Shown: piece by piece, positions 24,857 to 34,073 of the stretch | Layout: each line of letters opens with the position of its first letter | Numbering within the stretch: position 1 is the stretch's first letter | NCBI GenBank assembly: GCA_019752335.1 | Contig: JAIEMJ010000006.1 | Span: 124,001 to 188,000 of the forward strand | Source of the DNA: Bryobacteraceae bacterium | Lineage (GTDB): Bacteria; Acidobacteriota; Terriglobia; Bryobacterales; Bryobacteraceae | Length of the DNA: 64,000 nt | Reading direction: 5' to 3' | Translations under genes and position numbers: made by a program | Notes under the pieces: model-generated | What the model was told of the DNA's origin: nothing | Seen by the model: the letters and a program-made list of their open reading frames with translations, nothing else | Database searches by the model: none

Positions 24857-26233
24857 ATGCAACCTGACGAATTCCGCCGCCACGGCTACGCGATCATCGA
24901 TTGGATCGCCAATTACCAGGCCAACGTCCGAGACTATCCGGTGGTGCCGCAGCGCGCGCCCGGCGCGTTGGTGGACGCATTGCCGGCCCAGGGTCCGGAG
25001 TCGCCCGAAAGCATGGACCAGATCCTGCGCGACTTTGAGGCGCTGATCATGCCCGGCGTGACGCACTGGAACCATCCGCGCTTCCATTCGTTCTTCGCCA
25101 TCTCCTCCTCTCCGCCCGGGGTGCTGGGCGAAGCCTTGGCCGCCGCCCTGAACATGCAGCACATGCTGTGGAAGAGCGGACCCGCCGGCACGGAGCTTGA
25201 GCAAGTCACCTTGGCGTGGCTGATTGACTGGATGGGGCTCCAGCCCGGTTGGTTCGGCGAGATCTTCGATACGGCCTCCGTCTCCACGCTGCATGGCATC
25301 GCGGCCGCGCGCGAATACGTGTTGCCGGAGAGCCGCGCCAAGGGGAATCCTGCTGGGCTTACCGTCTATTGCTCACAATGGGCGCACACGTCGGTGGATA
25401 AGGCTTGCATCATGCTCGGCATCGGGCACGATCATTTGCGCCGCATTGAGGCCGATAGCCAGTACCGGCTGAAGCCCGCGGCGCTGGCCCAAGCCATTCG
25501 CGAGGACCGGGCCGCTGGCCGCGTGCCCATCTGCATCGTGCCCACCGTGGGCACCACCGGTGTCACCAGCGTGGATCCCGTGCCCGAAGTGGTGCGGATC
25601 GCGCGCGCCGAGAATCTTTGGGTTCATGTGGATGCGGCTTATGGCGGCGCGGCCGCCGTGGTGCCCGAATTCCGCCATTACCTCGACGGCGTCGATGGCG
25701 CGGATTCGATGGTGGTGAATCCGCACAAATGGCTCTTCACGCCGATTGACCTCAGTTGCTTCTACACCCGCCGCCCGGAAGTGGTGCGGCGTGCCTTCTC
25801 CCTGGTGCCGGACTATTTGAAGTACGAAGAAGACCCGCGCCTCGTGAACATGATGGACTACGGCCTGCCGCTGGGCCGGCGTTTCCGCGCGTTGAAGCTG
25901 TGGTTTGTGATGCGCTACTACGGCCATGAGGGCTTTGTACGCATGATTCGGAACCACGTGGCCTGGGCGCACCAACTGGCCGGCCTGATTGAGGCCGACA
26001 AACGCTTTGAACTGGCGGCGCCGGTGACGATGGGGCTGGTCTGCTTCCGGCTGAAGTCGTCCGACGCGGCGACGCAGGCGCTGGTGGAGACGGTGAACAA
26101 TTCGGGCTTTGCGTTCCTCTCGCAAACGACGGTGGACGGCAAGTTCACGGTGCGTTTCGCCATCGGCACGTTCAGTTGCACCTGGGACGACGTCTTCGCC
26201 GTCTGGCAGCGGATCCTGGCCACCGTGGAGTAA
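24857..26233 (+). CDS. PLP-dependent group II decarboxylase (aromatic-L-amino-acid decarboxylase family)
   Basis: The 458-residue enzyme shows the family's N-terminal helix (FRRHGYAIIDWIANY), HPRFHSFF, the Asp/Ala region VHVDAAYGGAA that contacts the cofactor, and the PLP lysine in VVNPHKWLF. Its length matches aromatic amino acid and tyrosine decarboxylases, which produce amines and CO2. The substrate is unassigned; phenylalanine, tyrosine, tryptophan or DOPA are candidates. It begins 2 bases after the upstream lyase and ends 6 bases before lpxB, which argues for cotranscription. No signal peptide is present. Confidence 0.9.
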   Translation: MQPDEFRRHGYAIIDWIANYQANVRDYPVVPQRAPGALVDALPAQGPESPESMDQILRDFEALIMPGVTHWNHPRFHSFFAISSSPPGVLGEALAAALNMQHMLWKSGPAGTELEQVTLAWLIDWMGLQPGWFGEIFDTASVSTLHGIAAAREYVLPESRAKGNPAGLTVYCSQWAHTSVDKACIMLGIGHDHLRRIEADSQYRLKPAALAQAIREDRAAGRVPICIVPTVGTTGVTSVDPVPEVVRIARAENLWVHVDAAYGGAAAVVPEFRHYLDGVDGADSMVVNPHKWLFTPIDLSCFYTRRPEVVRRAFSLVPDYLKYEEDPRLVNMMDYGLPLGRRFRALKLWFVMRYYGHEGFVRMIRNHVAWAHQLAGLIEADKRFELAAPVTMGLVCFRLKSSDAATQALVETVNNSGFAFLSQTTVDGKFTVRFAIGTFSCTWDDVFAVWQRILATVE

Positions 26234-26239
26234 CGGGGC

Positions 26240-27379
26240 GTGAAGATCCTCATCTCCGCCGGCGAACCGTCGGGCGATCGCTACGCCGCAGCGCTGGTGA
26301 GAGCTTTGCGGACTCGCCATCCGGAGCTCGACTTCTTCGGCTGCGCGCAGCCCGGCATGCTCGCCGCCGGCGTCCGGCCGGTGATCGACGCGGCGAAGCT
26401 GCACGTGGTGGGCGTCTTCGAAGTGATCACGCACATCCCCGGCATCTGGCGCGAGTACCGGCGGCTGCTGCGCGCCGCCGACGCGGAGCGGCCCGCGCTT
26501 GCCATCCTCACCGACAGCCCCGATTTCCACCTGCGCGTCGCCCACCAGCTCGCTCGCCGGAAGATTCCCGTCGTCTATCTGGTGGCGCCGCAAGCCTGGG
26601 CGTGGCGCGCCGGTCGCACGCGGCAAATGGCGCGCGACCTCCGCCGGCTGCTGTGCATCTTTCCCTTCGAGGAGCCCTGGTTCCGCGCGCGTGGCGTCCC
26701 CACGGATTACATCGGCCACCCGCTGGCGGGGACGGTGAAGCCGCAGGTGAGCCCGGCCGACTTTCGGCGCGAATTGGGCGTGCCCGAAGGGCACACGCTG
26801 GTGGCGTTGCTGCCGGGGTCGCGGCCGGGCGAGGTCCGGCGGCACCTGCCGATTCTGCGCGAAGCGGTGGAAAAGCTGGCCAATCGTCCGATTTCCTTCG
26901 TTTTGGGCGCCGTTCCGTCCTTGGGAGCACAATTCTTTGTAAACCAGATGGGCTCGGCAGCCATCCAACGGAGCGTGAAAGTAATCGAGGGACGCACTTG
27001 GGACCTGCTGGCCGCCGCCGACCTGGCGCTCGCCGCCAGCGGCACGGTCACCGTGGAAGCCGCGCTTCTCGCCACCCCCATGGTCACTTTTTACCGCGTC
27101 ACGCCGGCCAGTTGGGCCCTTGGCCAGTGGCTGGTCCGGACCCCCTTCTTCACGATGGCCAACCTGATCGCCGGCGAAAAACTGGTGCCCGAGTTGATGC
27201 AAAACGAAGCCACCGGCGAGCGCCTGGCCGCCGAGGCCGCGCGGCTGCTGGACTCACCCGCCGCCCTGGCCCAGATGCGCGCCGGCTTGGCGCGCGCCGC
27301 CGGATTCCTGCATACTGGACATGATCCAATAGAAAGAGCCGCCGATATCGTCAGCGGTATGTTGAGCGAACATGTGTAA
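26240..27379 (+). CDS. lpxB: Lipid-A-disaccharide synthase
   Basis: The 379-residue protein starts KILISAGEPSGDRYAAAL, the signature of LpxB. It continues with PDFHLRVA, YLVAPQAWAWRAGR, LPGSRPGEVRRH and ASGTVTVEAAL, all family motifs. LpxB joins UDP-2,3-diacylglucosamine and lipid X to form the lipid A disaccharide at the inner membrane, which identifies the host as a lipid-A-making diderm. The start is GTG at 26240. It overlaps the next gene by 8 bases. Its neighbours are not other lpx genes, which is unusual compared with the typical lpxD-fabZ-lpxA-lpxB cluster. Confidence 0.95.
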   Translation: MKILISAGEPSGDRYAAALVRALRTRHPELDFFGCAQPGMLAAGVRPVIDAAKLHVVGVFEVITHIPGIWREYRRLLRAADAERPALAILTDSPDFHLRVAHQLARRKIPVVYLVAPQAWAWRAGRTRQMARDLRRLLCIFPFEEPWFRARGVPTDYIGHPLAGTVKPQVSPADFRRELGVPEGHTLVALLPGSRPGEVRRHLPILREAVEKLANRPISFVLGAVPSLGAQFFVNQMGSAAIQRSVKVIEGRTWDLLAAADLALAASGTVTVEAALLATPMVTFYRVTPASWALGQWLVRTPFFTMANLIAGEKLVPELMQNEATGERLAAEAARLLDSPAALAQMRAGLARAAGFLHTGHDPIERAADIVSGMLSEHV

Positions 27380-29309
27380 CTTCTTTATCGCCCTGCTCCT
27401 GGCGGCCGCCACCGCCACGGCCCAATCGAACCGCGTCGCCCAAGTGAACGTCGAGCATTACAACATCACGGCGGACGTCAACACGCGCACGCAAACCCTG
27501 GCCGCCACGGTGGAGATGAAAGTCACCGCGATCGATGACCGCGTCAGCACGCTGGTGCTCGACTTCAACGACGCTCTGGCCGTGAAGGAAGCCACCGACG
27601 AGAGTGGCCAGCGCATTGGGGTGACGAAGGGTCCGAACGAGTTTCAGGTCACCGTCGCTTTGCAGAAACCGCTGCTCAAGAATACGAGCACCACGTTGCG
27701 CTTCGTCTATGAGGGGCTGTTGGCTGGGCAGGAAGAGTCGCCGGTGTACGGCATCCGCTTCGCCTCCATCAAGAACGACTACGCTTTCCTCACTTACCCC
27801 GCGCGTTGGTTTCCCGTGAACGGCTACACGGCGGATCGCTACACGATGAACCTGAAGGTCACCGCGCCCGACGAATTTACCGTGCTCTCGAATGGGCTCG
27901 ATACGAAGACGGGCAACATCTGGTCCTTTGAGACGAAGGTCCCCGGGTTTCCGGGCAATATTGCGCTGGTGAAAGGCCAGCCGCAGCGCGTATCGTCGCA
28001 GGGAGTGAATTCGCGTTTTTACTGGCGCGAAAGCAAGGGCATGGCGCAGGCCTACGGCGAAGAAGCCGGCAAGGTGATGACGCAGCTCACGGGTTTCTTC
28101 GGCTTGGCGCCGTCGGCGAATTTGAATTTTGTGGAGACGGAAAAAGGCGCGCCCGGTGGTTACTCGACGCCCGGCCTGATCTTCGTTTCGCCCAGCGGCA
28201 TCGGCACTTCGGTGAATACGCGCTTACTGGTGAATCAAATGGCCCGGCAGTGGTGGAGCAACCAGGTTTCGGCGTCGACGCGTAATCACCTGTGGATCAC
28301 CAACGGACTCGCGCGTTACACGGAGGCGCTGTATCTCGAAAATACGGCGGGCGCCGGAGCAATGGAGACCGAAAATCGTGACCTCTACATTGAGGCGCTC
28401 ACCGTGGATCAGCCGCCGCTGATCCAGTCCGCGCGCCTGGAAGACTACTCGCCCGAATTTAACGCCGCCACGGCCGGCAAGGGCGCAGCCGTTTACAACA
28501 TGCTGCGTCTGGTGATGGGCGACAAAGTCTTCGGCGATTTCCTGAAGCAACTCGCCACGAAGTACGCGGGCAAGAGCATCAGTACCGAGCAATTCAAAAC
28601 GCTCGCCAGCGAGTTAGCCGGCCAGGATCTGGGTTACTTCTTTATTCAATGGATCGAATCACAAGGCGCGCCGGAGTTTAAGCTCGAATATACGGTATTC
28701 CGCACGGCCAAGGGTTTCCGCATCAACGGCAAGGTAATTAATGACCTGGATACCTTCCGCATGCCGGTGGAACTGAAAATTGAAACCGAAGGTAATCCGG
28801 AAATGCGGACGGTGGAAGTGATCGGCGCTTCCAGTGAATTCGCCGTGGAGACCTTCGGCAAGCCGCAACGCGTGATTCTGGATCCGAACGGCAAGGTCCT
28901 CCGCTGGGCGAATCCGATTCGCGTTTCGGTGGCGATTAAGAAGGGCGAGCAGTTCGCCGAGGTAAATGAATTCGGCGAGGCGCTGAAGGAGTATCAGAAG
29001 GCGCTGGACGTGAATCGGAATAGCTCACTGGCACACTATCGCGTGGGCGAGTTATTCTTCCTCCAGAACAATTACCAGTCCGCCGCTAACGAATTTCGCG
29101 AAGCGCTCAACGGCGATCTGGAGCCGAAGTGGGTGGAGGTTTGGGGCCACATCAACCTGGGCCAAATCTTCGACGTAACCAACCAGCGCGAGCGCGCCGT
29201 GAACGAGTACAATCTCGCCATCCGCACCAAGGACGACACCCAAGGCGCCCAAGCCGAAGCGGCGAAATACTTGAAGGACCCCTACAAGCGGCAAGTCCGC
29301 TCAGAGTAA
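27372..29309 (+). CDS. M1 aminopeptidase-like pseudoenzyme with C-terminal TPRs
   Basis: The 645-residue secreted protein (signal peptide MCNFFIALLLAAATATAQ) has the N-terminal beta domain and the thermolysin-like domain of M1 peptidases, then a C-terminal tetratricopeptide stretch (about 535-630). The zinc site is lost. Where HExxH should stand the sequence is NQMARQWW (N288, Q289, R292), and the third ligand Glu is Asn311 in ITNGLARY. The GAMEN-type exopeptidase motif is also absent (GAPGGYSTPG). The fold is otherwise well kept, so a scaffold or binding role is more likely than decay. It is the last gene of the operon with lpxB and ends 1 base from a convergent phosphoesterase gene. Confidence 0.82.
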   Translation: MCNFFIALLLAAATATAQSNRVAQVNVEHYNITADVNTRTQTLAATVEMKVTAIDDRVSTLVLDFNDALAVKEATDESGQRIGVTKGPNEFQVTVALQKPLLKNTSTTLRFVYEGLLAGQEESPVYGIRFASIKNDYAFLTYPARWFPVNGYTADRYTMNLKVTAPDEFTVLSNGLDTKTGNIWSFETKVPGFPGNIALVKGQPQRVSSQGVNSRFYWRESKGMAQAYGEEAGKVMTQLTGFFGLAPSANLNFVETEKGAPGGYSTPGLIFVSPSGIGTSVNTRLLVNQMARQWWSNQVSASTRNHLWITNGLARYTEALYLENTAGAGAMETENRDLYIEALTVDQPPLIQSARLEDYSPEFNAATAGKGAAVYNMLRLVMGDKVFGDFLKQLATKYAGKSISTEQFKTLASELAGQDLGYFFIQWIESQGAPEFKLEYTVFRTAKGFRINGKVINDLDTFRMPVELKIETEGNPEMRTVEVIGASSEFAVETFGKPQRVILDPNGKVLRWANPIRVSVAIKKGEQFAEVNEFGEALKEYQKALDVNRNSSLAHYRVGELFFLQNNYQSAANEFREALNGDLEPKWVEVWGHINLGQIFDVTNQRERAVNEYNLAIRTKDDTQGAQAEAAKYLKDPYKRQVRSE

Positions 29310-29310
29310 G

Positions 29311-29907
29311 TTAGGGTAGTTCCAGCAGAAAGCCGCGCTTCCCCAAATTCACTCCCGGGGTGCGGCCCAGCATCGTTTCGACGCCGGCCGCTTCGTGGAT
29401 ATGGCCGCAGAAGAATTGCTTGGGCTGCACCGCGTCGATGAACTGGCGAATCGCCGGCGAGCCAAAGTGCAGGCCTTCGGCCGCACGGTCCAGCGGTGTG
29501 TCCTTCGGCGGACAGTGGCAGATCAACACTAAGGGCGAGAGCGTGGCGAAGGGCGCCAGGCGCGCGCTGATCTCGGGTTCCGGGTACTCGCCGGGCGTCG
29601 AGAACGGCGTAATGTTTGAATAGCCGAGCGCCGCGACGTGCGTGCCCGCCATCTTCACTGACCGTCCATGCAGGTCAATGCAGCCATGGGCGGCGCAGAA
29701 TGCGGCGATCTGCTCGCTGGACTCATGGTTGCCCGGAATGATGTACGTGCGGCTGGCCTTGGCGCCGATGATCTCGCCCGCGGCGTCCATCTCTTCTCCC
29801 ATATTCACCAGGTCGCCGGCGCAGAAGTAGGCGTCAGCTTCGATGGCCATCAACCGGCGCAACGCGGCCAAGTCACTGTGGATGTCGGAGAAAAGGAGAA
29901 TTTTCAC
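29311..29907 (-). CDS. Calcineurin-like metallophosphoesterase
   Basis: The 198-residue protein carries all motifs of the calcineurin-like phosphoesterase fold: the D-x-H in LLFSDIHSD, the GD in CAGDLVNMG, GNHES, the His in LVLICHCPP and GHIHEAAG near the end. It should bind two metals and cleave phosphomono- or diesters in the cytoplasm; the substrate is not evident. The start is GTG at 29907. It diverges from the S55 peptidase gene with a 54-base spacer that contains a TATAAT box for that gene. Confidence 0.9.
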   Translation of the reverse strand: MKILLFSDIHSDLAALRRLMAIEADAYFCAGDLVNMGEEMDAAGEIIGAKASRTYIIPGNHESSEQIAAFCAAHGCIDLHGRSVKMAGTHVAALGYSNITPFSTPGEYPEPEISARLAPFATLSPLVLICHCPPKDTPLDRAAEGLHFGSPAIRQFIDAVQPKQFFCGHIHEAAGVETMLGRTPGVNLGKRGFLLELP

Positions 29908-29949
29908 CCCCTCATTTTAACCGGCGCGGGACGGAAAGCCGGGGACCGT

Positions 29950-29955
29950 TATAAT
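29950..29955 (+). promoter_or_regulatory. TATAAT box 6 bases before the S55 peptidase start
   Basis: A perfect TATAAT lies 6 bases upstream of ATG 29962. There is no room for a Shine-Dalgarno site after the expected transcription start, so the mRNA is probably leaderless. No good -35 hexamer is visible. Confidence 0.45.
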
Positions 29956-29961
29956 AGGGCC

Positions 29962-31809
29962 ATGAACCGACCGGCGACTCTCGCCTTCCTTCTCCTCTCG
30001 CTCGTGGCCCTCTTGACGGCCCAAACTCAGCCTCCGCGGGCCGGCAAAGTGGACATCATGCCTTCGGCCCAGTTGAAACCGGGCATGAAGGCCATCGCCT
30101 GGACGGTCTTCGAAGGTACGGTGCCGGAGGCGGTGCCCATTGAGATTGTGGGCCTGTGGAAGAACGCCTGGGGGCCGAAGCAGGACATCATCATCGGCAA
30201 GATGGGTGGCAAGGCGCAACGTACGAACGTCGCCGGTGGCATGTCGGGCAGCCCGGTGTATATCGATGGCAAGTTAGTGGGCGCCGTGGCCTTGCGGCTG
30301 AGTGTCTTTTCGCCGGACGCGATTTGCGGCATCACGCCGATCGAGCTGATGCTCGAAATTAATGACTTCGATAAGACCGTGCCTACCGACGCGAAGTCGC
30401 CGATGAAGCCGGTAACGCGCGCGAGCGTCGAGATGCCGAATGACTTAGTCCGGCAGGTGATGGCGGCCGCCGACGGGGCCTTGCCGCAGTCGCTGGCGAT
30501 GGAGCCGATTGGCACGCCGCTGGTCTTCTCTGGTTTTTCGGAAGTTACTCTGCGTGAATTCGGCCCGCTGCTGCGGCAGCAGGGAATTAACCCGGTGCTG
30601 GGTGGCGCGGGGTCCGGCAGTTACAATACGAAACCGGTTAGCGGTTGGGCGAATGCGCTGCAGCCGGGGCAATCCGTGGCCGGTGTCCTGGTAAACGGCG
30701 ATATGAGCGTCACTGGCCTGGGTACGGTGACTTACAACGATGGCAAACGCGTGCTGGCCTTTGGGCATCCGTTTTTCAATATGGGTCCGGTAGATATGCC
30801 GATGAGCCAGGGCGAAATCCTGATGGTGTTGGCTAGCCAGTTTCAGCCCAACAAAATGGGCAACGCCACCGATATTGTTGGCGCGCTAAAGCAGGATCGC
30901 CATTCGGGGATTATGGGCGTGTTGGGGGCGGAGTCGCCGATGATTCCGGTGAATATGAAGATTCGCACCCAGGACGAGAAGGGTGGCGTGATGAAGGAGA
31001 AGATCCTGCGCTACAACCTCTTCACCCACCAGAAGTGGACACCGTTTCTTTCCATGATGACGGTCTTCAATTCGATTTCCGGCATCAACGATTTTTCCGA
31101 CGAACTTACTTATCGCCTTACCGGCCAAGTGGAGTTCGATGGCCAGCAGAAATTGCGGCTCGACAATACGCAAACCGTGATGCCGGAGTCGCCGGCGCCC
31201 GCTGCAATGGCCTTGACGGGCTACGTCGGCGAGAAGATTACGAAGTTATTCGGCAACCAGGTGCAAATGCCCAAGATGAAAAGCATGGACATTACCGTGG
31301 ACCTGATTCCGGAACGCCGCATTCTGGCCCTCGAAAGCGCCTGGATCTCCTTGAACGAGGTATCGCCAGGCGACGAAGTTACCGTGAAGGCCTATCTGCG
31401 TCCGTTTCGCGGACCGCGCCTGGAGCGCGAGTTGAAGATCCGCATTCCAGAAGGCTTGCCCAAGGGCGAACACAAGATTGTCCTCTCCGATGGCGAGTCG
31501 CTGAACAAGCTCCAGAGTTTCTTCGTGACGCAGAACAAATTTCTTGACCTGCCCGGCGCACTCTCGTTGCTGAATCAGGAGCGGCGGAATACTCAGCTCT
31601 TCGCTTCGTTGATGCAAACCAAGCCGACCGTTTATTACGACGATAAGACGCTGCCCAGTTTGCCGCAGTCCGTGTTAAATGTCATGCAGGCCGGACGTAC
31701 GGCGAACCGGATGATCTCCAGTTATCCGGAGACCACGGTGAGCCAATCCTCGATCGAGCTCGATCAGGTGATCACCGGCAGCCACACGCTGAAGATCCTG
31801 GTGCGCTAA
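29962..31809 (+). CDS. SpoIVB-like S55 family peptidase
   Basis: The 615-residue protein has a signal peptide (MNRPATLAFLLLSLVALLTAQ). An S55-type serine peptidase domain follows, identified by LKPGMKAIAWTVFEGTVPE, the nucleophile region NVAGGMSGSPVYIDGKLVGA and the later GHPFFNMGPVDMPMSQGE. The rest (about 270-615) is a beta-rich region with a late immunoglobulin-like part (GDEVTVKAYLRPFRG). In Bacillus the family cleaves a signalling protein during sporulation; in Acidobacteria such proteins are large exported peptidases of unknown target. It is followed after 41 bases by a co-oriented propeller protein. Confidence 0.85.
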   Translation: MNRPATLAFLLLSLVALLTAQTQPPRAGKVDIMPSAQLKPGMKAIAWTVFEGTVPEAVPIEIVGLWKNAWGPKQDIIIGKMGGKAQRTNVAGGMSGSPVYIDGKLVGAVALRLSVFSPDAICGITPIELMLEINDFDKTVPTDAKSPMKPVTRASVEMPNDLVRQVMAAADGALPQSLAMEPIGTPLVFSGFSEVTLREFGPLLRQQGINPVLGGAGSGSYNTKPVSGWANALQPGQSVAGVLVNGDMSVTGLGTVTYNDGKRVLAFGHPFFNMGPVDMPMSQGEILMVLASQFQPNKMGNATDIVGALKQDRHSGIMGVLGAESPMIPVNMKIRTQDEKGGVMKEKILRYNLFTHQKWTPFLSMMTVFNSISGINDFSDELTYRLTGQVEFDGQQKLRLDNTQTVMPESPAPAAMALTGYVGEKITKLFGNQVQMPKMKSMDITVDLIPERRILALESAWISLNEVSPGDEVTVKAYLRPFRGPRLERELKIRIPEGLPKGEHKIVLSDGESLNKLQSFFVTQNKFLDLPGALSLLNQERRNTQLFASLMQTKPTVYYDDKTLPSLPQSVLNVMQAGRTANRMISSYPETTVSQSSIELDQVITGSHTLKILVR

Positions 31810-31850
31810 GGCACGGATTTAACGCGGCACAAATATTGGAAAGAGGAAGA

Positions 31851-34073
31851 ATGACCGGAAGAATTGTAGGCTGTGCCCTCTGGACGGCCCTGGCGCTCGG
31901 CGCCGTGGAAACCAAGAATTGGATTCTGAGCGAGGCCAGCGACTTTGAAAAAGGCAACCTGAAGAAGCTCGCGCTACGCAACGACGGGCGCGTCAGCCTG
32001 GCGCCGCTGGTGACGGACCTCTTCGACGCGCAGACGCCCTATCTGTGGTCCATCGTGGAAGACAGTAAGGGAACGCTCTATGCCGCCGGTGGCGGGCCAG
32101 GCACCGAAAGCGCGAAGCTCGTCGCCGTGGACACCGCCGGCCGGGGCCGCGTGGTGACTTCGTTTGACGGCGCCTCGGTCTATGCGCTCGCCATCAACGC
32201 CAAGGACGAACTCTTCGCCGCCACCTCGCCCAACGGCAAGGTCTACAAAGTGGTGGGCGGCAAAGCAACGGTCTTCTACGATCCCAAGCAGACCTACGTC
32301 TGGGGCATGGCCTTCGATAAGCTGGGGAACCTGTACTTAGCCACGGGCGACCAGGGCGAGATCCATCGCGTGGAACCCAACGGCAACGGCAAGCTCTTCT
32401 TTAAGAGCGACGAAGCGCACGCGCGCTCGCTGGCGATTGATCCGCAGGGCAACGTCATCGTGGGCACGGAGCCCGCGGGCCTGGTGCTGCGCGTATCGCC
32501 CAACGGCACGGGCTTTGTCATCTATCAGAGCCAGAAGCGCGAGATTACCGCGCTGGCCGTCGGCGCGGCGGGCGAGATCTACGTGGCCGGCGTCGGCATG
32601 AAGCTCACCACGGGCGGCAGCCCGACGGGCGTCACACCCGTGGCGCCCACCAACGCCACCAATACGCTCACCACCTCCAGCGGACCCGTTGGCGCGCAAG
32701 GGCAGCGCATTGCGGTGGCGCCGCCGCCCAGCACCGGCGTTGCCAACATGGCCGTCTCCGGCGGCAGCGAGCTGTACCGGATTGACCCGGACGGCACGCC
32801 GCTACGAGTCTTTTCGAATGGCACCGACGTCATCTACGCCGTCGTGGTCGACGCCAAGGGCATTCCTTGGGTCGGCACGGGCAATAAGGGCGGCGTCTAT
32901 CGTTTAGATACGCCGTACCTCGTCACTACGCTGCCCGCGCTTTCGCCGACGCAGGCCACGGCCATGGTCGCGCGCCGCAATGGCGGGCTGGCCATCGCGA
33001 CGGGCAACATCGGCAAGATTCTCTCGCTGGGCCCGGAACTCGAACGCAGCGGGACGCTCGAAAGCGAAGTGCTCGACGTGGCGGCCTTCTCCAGTTGGGG
33101 ACGCCTGGCGCATGAGGCCAAGCTGAACGGCGGCGCCATCGCCTTCGCCACCCGCTCCGGCAACCTGGAACGGCCGCAGAAGAATTGGAGTGAGTGGGCC
33201 GCGCTGAAGGATGGCCGCGTTGCTTCGCCGCAGGCGCGCTTCTTGCAATGGCGTGCGACGCTCACCGGCAGCGCCACCCAGTCGCCGGAACTGCGCGAGG
33301 TGGACGTCGCCTATATGGCCAAGAATCTGCCGCCCCGGATTGAGGAAGTGGAAGGCACGCCGATGAACTATCGCTCGTCGGCTAGCGCCGTCTCGATGCC
33401 GAATAGCCCGGTGCCGCTCAGTCCGGCGACGCTCAATCTGCCAGCGTTGGGACGCTCGCGTCCGCGGTCGCCTGGCATGCAGCCGCTGCCGAATGCGTCG
33501 ATCCCGAGCTCGCCGCTCATGCTCTCTTACCAGAAGGGGAGCGTCGGCGCGCGTTGGCTCGCCGTGGACGACAACGGTGACCGGTTGACCTACAAAGTGG
33601 AAATTCGCGGCGTAAAGGAAACGGCGTGGAAGCTGCTGCGCGACAAACTCACCGAGCAGTCGCTCGCGTGGGATAGCACCGGCTATCCGGATGGCGAGTA
33701 CCAGGTGCGCGTCACCGTCTCCGATGCGCCGGGAAATCCTCCCGGCCAGGGTCTTACCGCGACGATGGAGAGCGAGCCCTTCACCATCGACAACACGCCG
33801 CCCGTGATCACGGGCCTCGCCGCCGAGCCCGCCAGCGGCAATCTGAATTTGCGCTTCCGCGTGAAGGACGCGCTCACCGTGCTCGCGCGAGTCGAATACT
33901 CCATCGACGGCGGCGATTGGCTGATTGCGGAGCCAACGACGAAGCTGACTGACTCGCCGGAGCACGAGTATCAGCTACAGGTGCCCCGCCCGGGCGCGGG
34001 CGAAGTGCTCATCGCCGTCCGCGCCACCGACGCGAACGACAACGTGTCGACCGAAAAAACGGTCATCAAGTAA
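31851..34073 (+). CDS. Exported beta-propeller protein of unknown function
   Basis: The 740-residue protein has a short N-terminal hydrophobic leader. A propeller region (about 50-400) is built from NHL/SMP-30-like repeats such as LYAAGGGPGTESAKLVAVD, LGNLYLATGDQGEIHRVEP and DAKGIPWVGTGNKGGVYRLD. A low-complexity Ser/Pro/Leu stretch near 505-560 links it to C-terminal Ig-like domains with GLAAEPASG and IAVRATDANDN. No catalytic motif is seen. ATG 31851 with AGAGGAAG before it was chosen over TTG 31836. The last 8 bases overlap a convergent gene. It may act with the S55 peptidase encoded directly upstream. Confidence 0.75.
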   Translation: MTGRIVGCALWTALALGAVETKNWILSEASDFEKGNLKKLALRNDGRVSLAPLVTDLFDAQTPYLWSIVEDSKGTLYAAGGGPGTESAKLVAVDTAGRGRVVTSFDGASVYALAINAKDELFAATSPNGKVYKVVGGKATVFYDPKQTYVWGMAFDKLGNLYLATGDQGEIHRVEPNGNGKLFFKSDEAHARSLAIDPQGNVIVGTEPAGLVLRVSPNGTGFVIYQSQKREITALAVGAAGEIYVAGVGMKLTTGGSPTGVTPVAPTNATNTLTTSSGPVGAQGQRIAVAPPPSTGVANMAVSGGSELYRIDPDGTPLRVFSNGTDVIYAVVVDAKGIPWVGTGNKGGVYRLDTPYLVTTLPALSPTQATAMVARRNGGLAIATGNIGKILSLGPELERSGTLESEVLDVAAFSSWGRLAHEAKLNGGAIAFATRSGNLERPQKNWSEWAALKDGRVASPQARFLQWRATLTGSATQSPELREVDVAYMAKNLPPRIEEVEGTPMNYRSSASAVSMPNSPVPLSPATLNLPALGRSRPRSPGMQPLPNASIPSSPLMLSYQKGSVGARWLAVDDNGDRLTYKVEIRGVKETAWKLLRDKLTEQSLAWDSTGYPDGEYQVRVTVSDAPGNPPGQGLTATMESEPFTIDNTPPVITGLAAEPASGNLNLRFRVKDALTVLARVEYSIDGGDWLIAEPTTKLTDSPEHEYQLQVPRPGAGEVLIAVRATDANDNVSTEKTVIK

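Noticed and set aside
25373-27202. Long minus-strand open frame of about 600 codons opposite the decarboxylase and lpxB
   Set aside because: It is His/Arg-rich with no motifs and lies antisense to two well-recognised enzymes.
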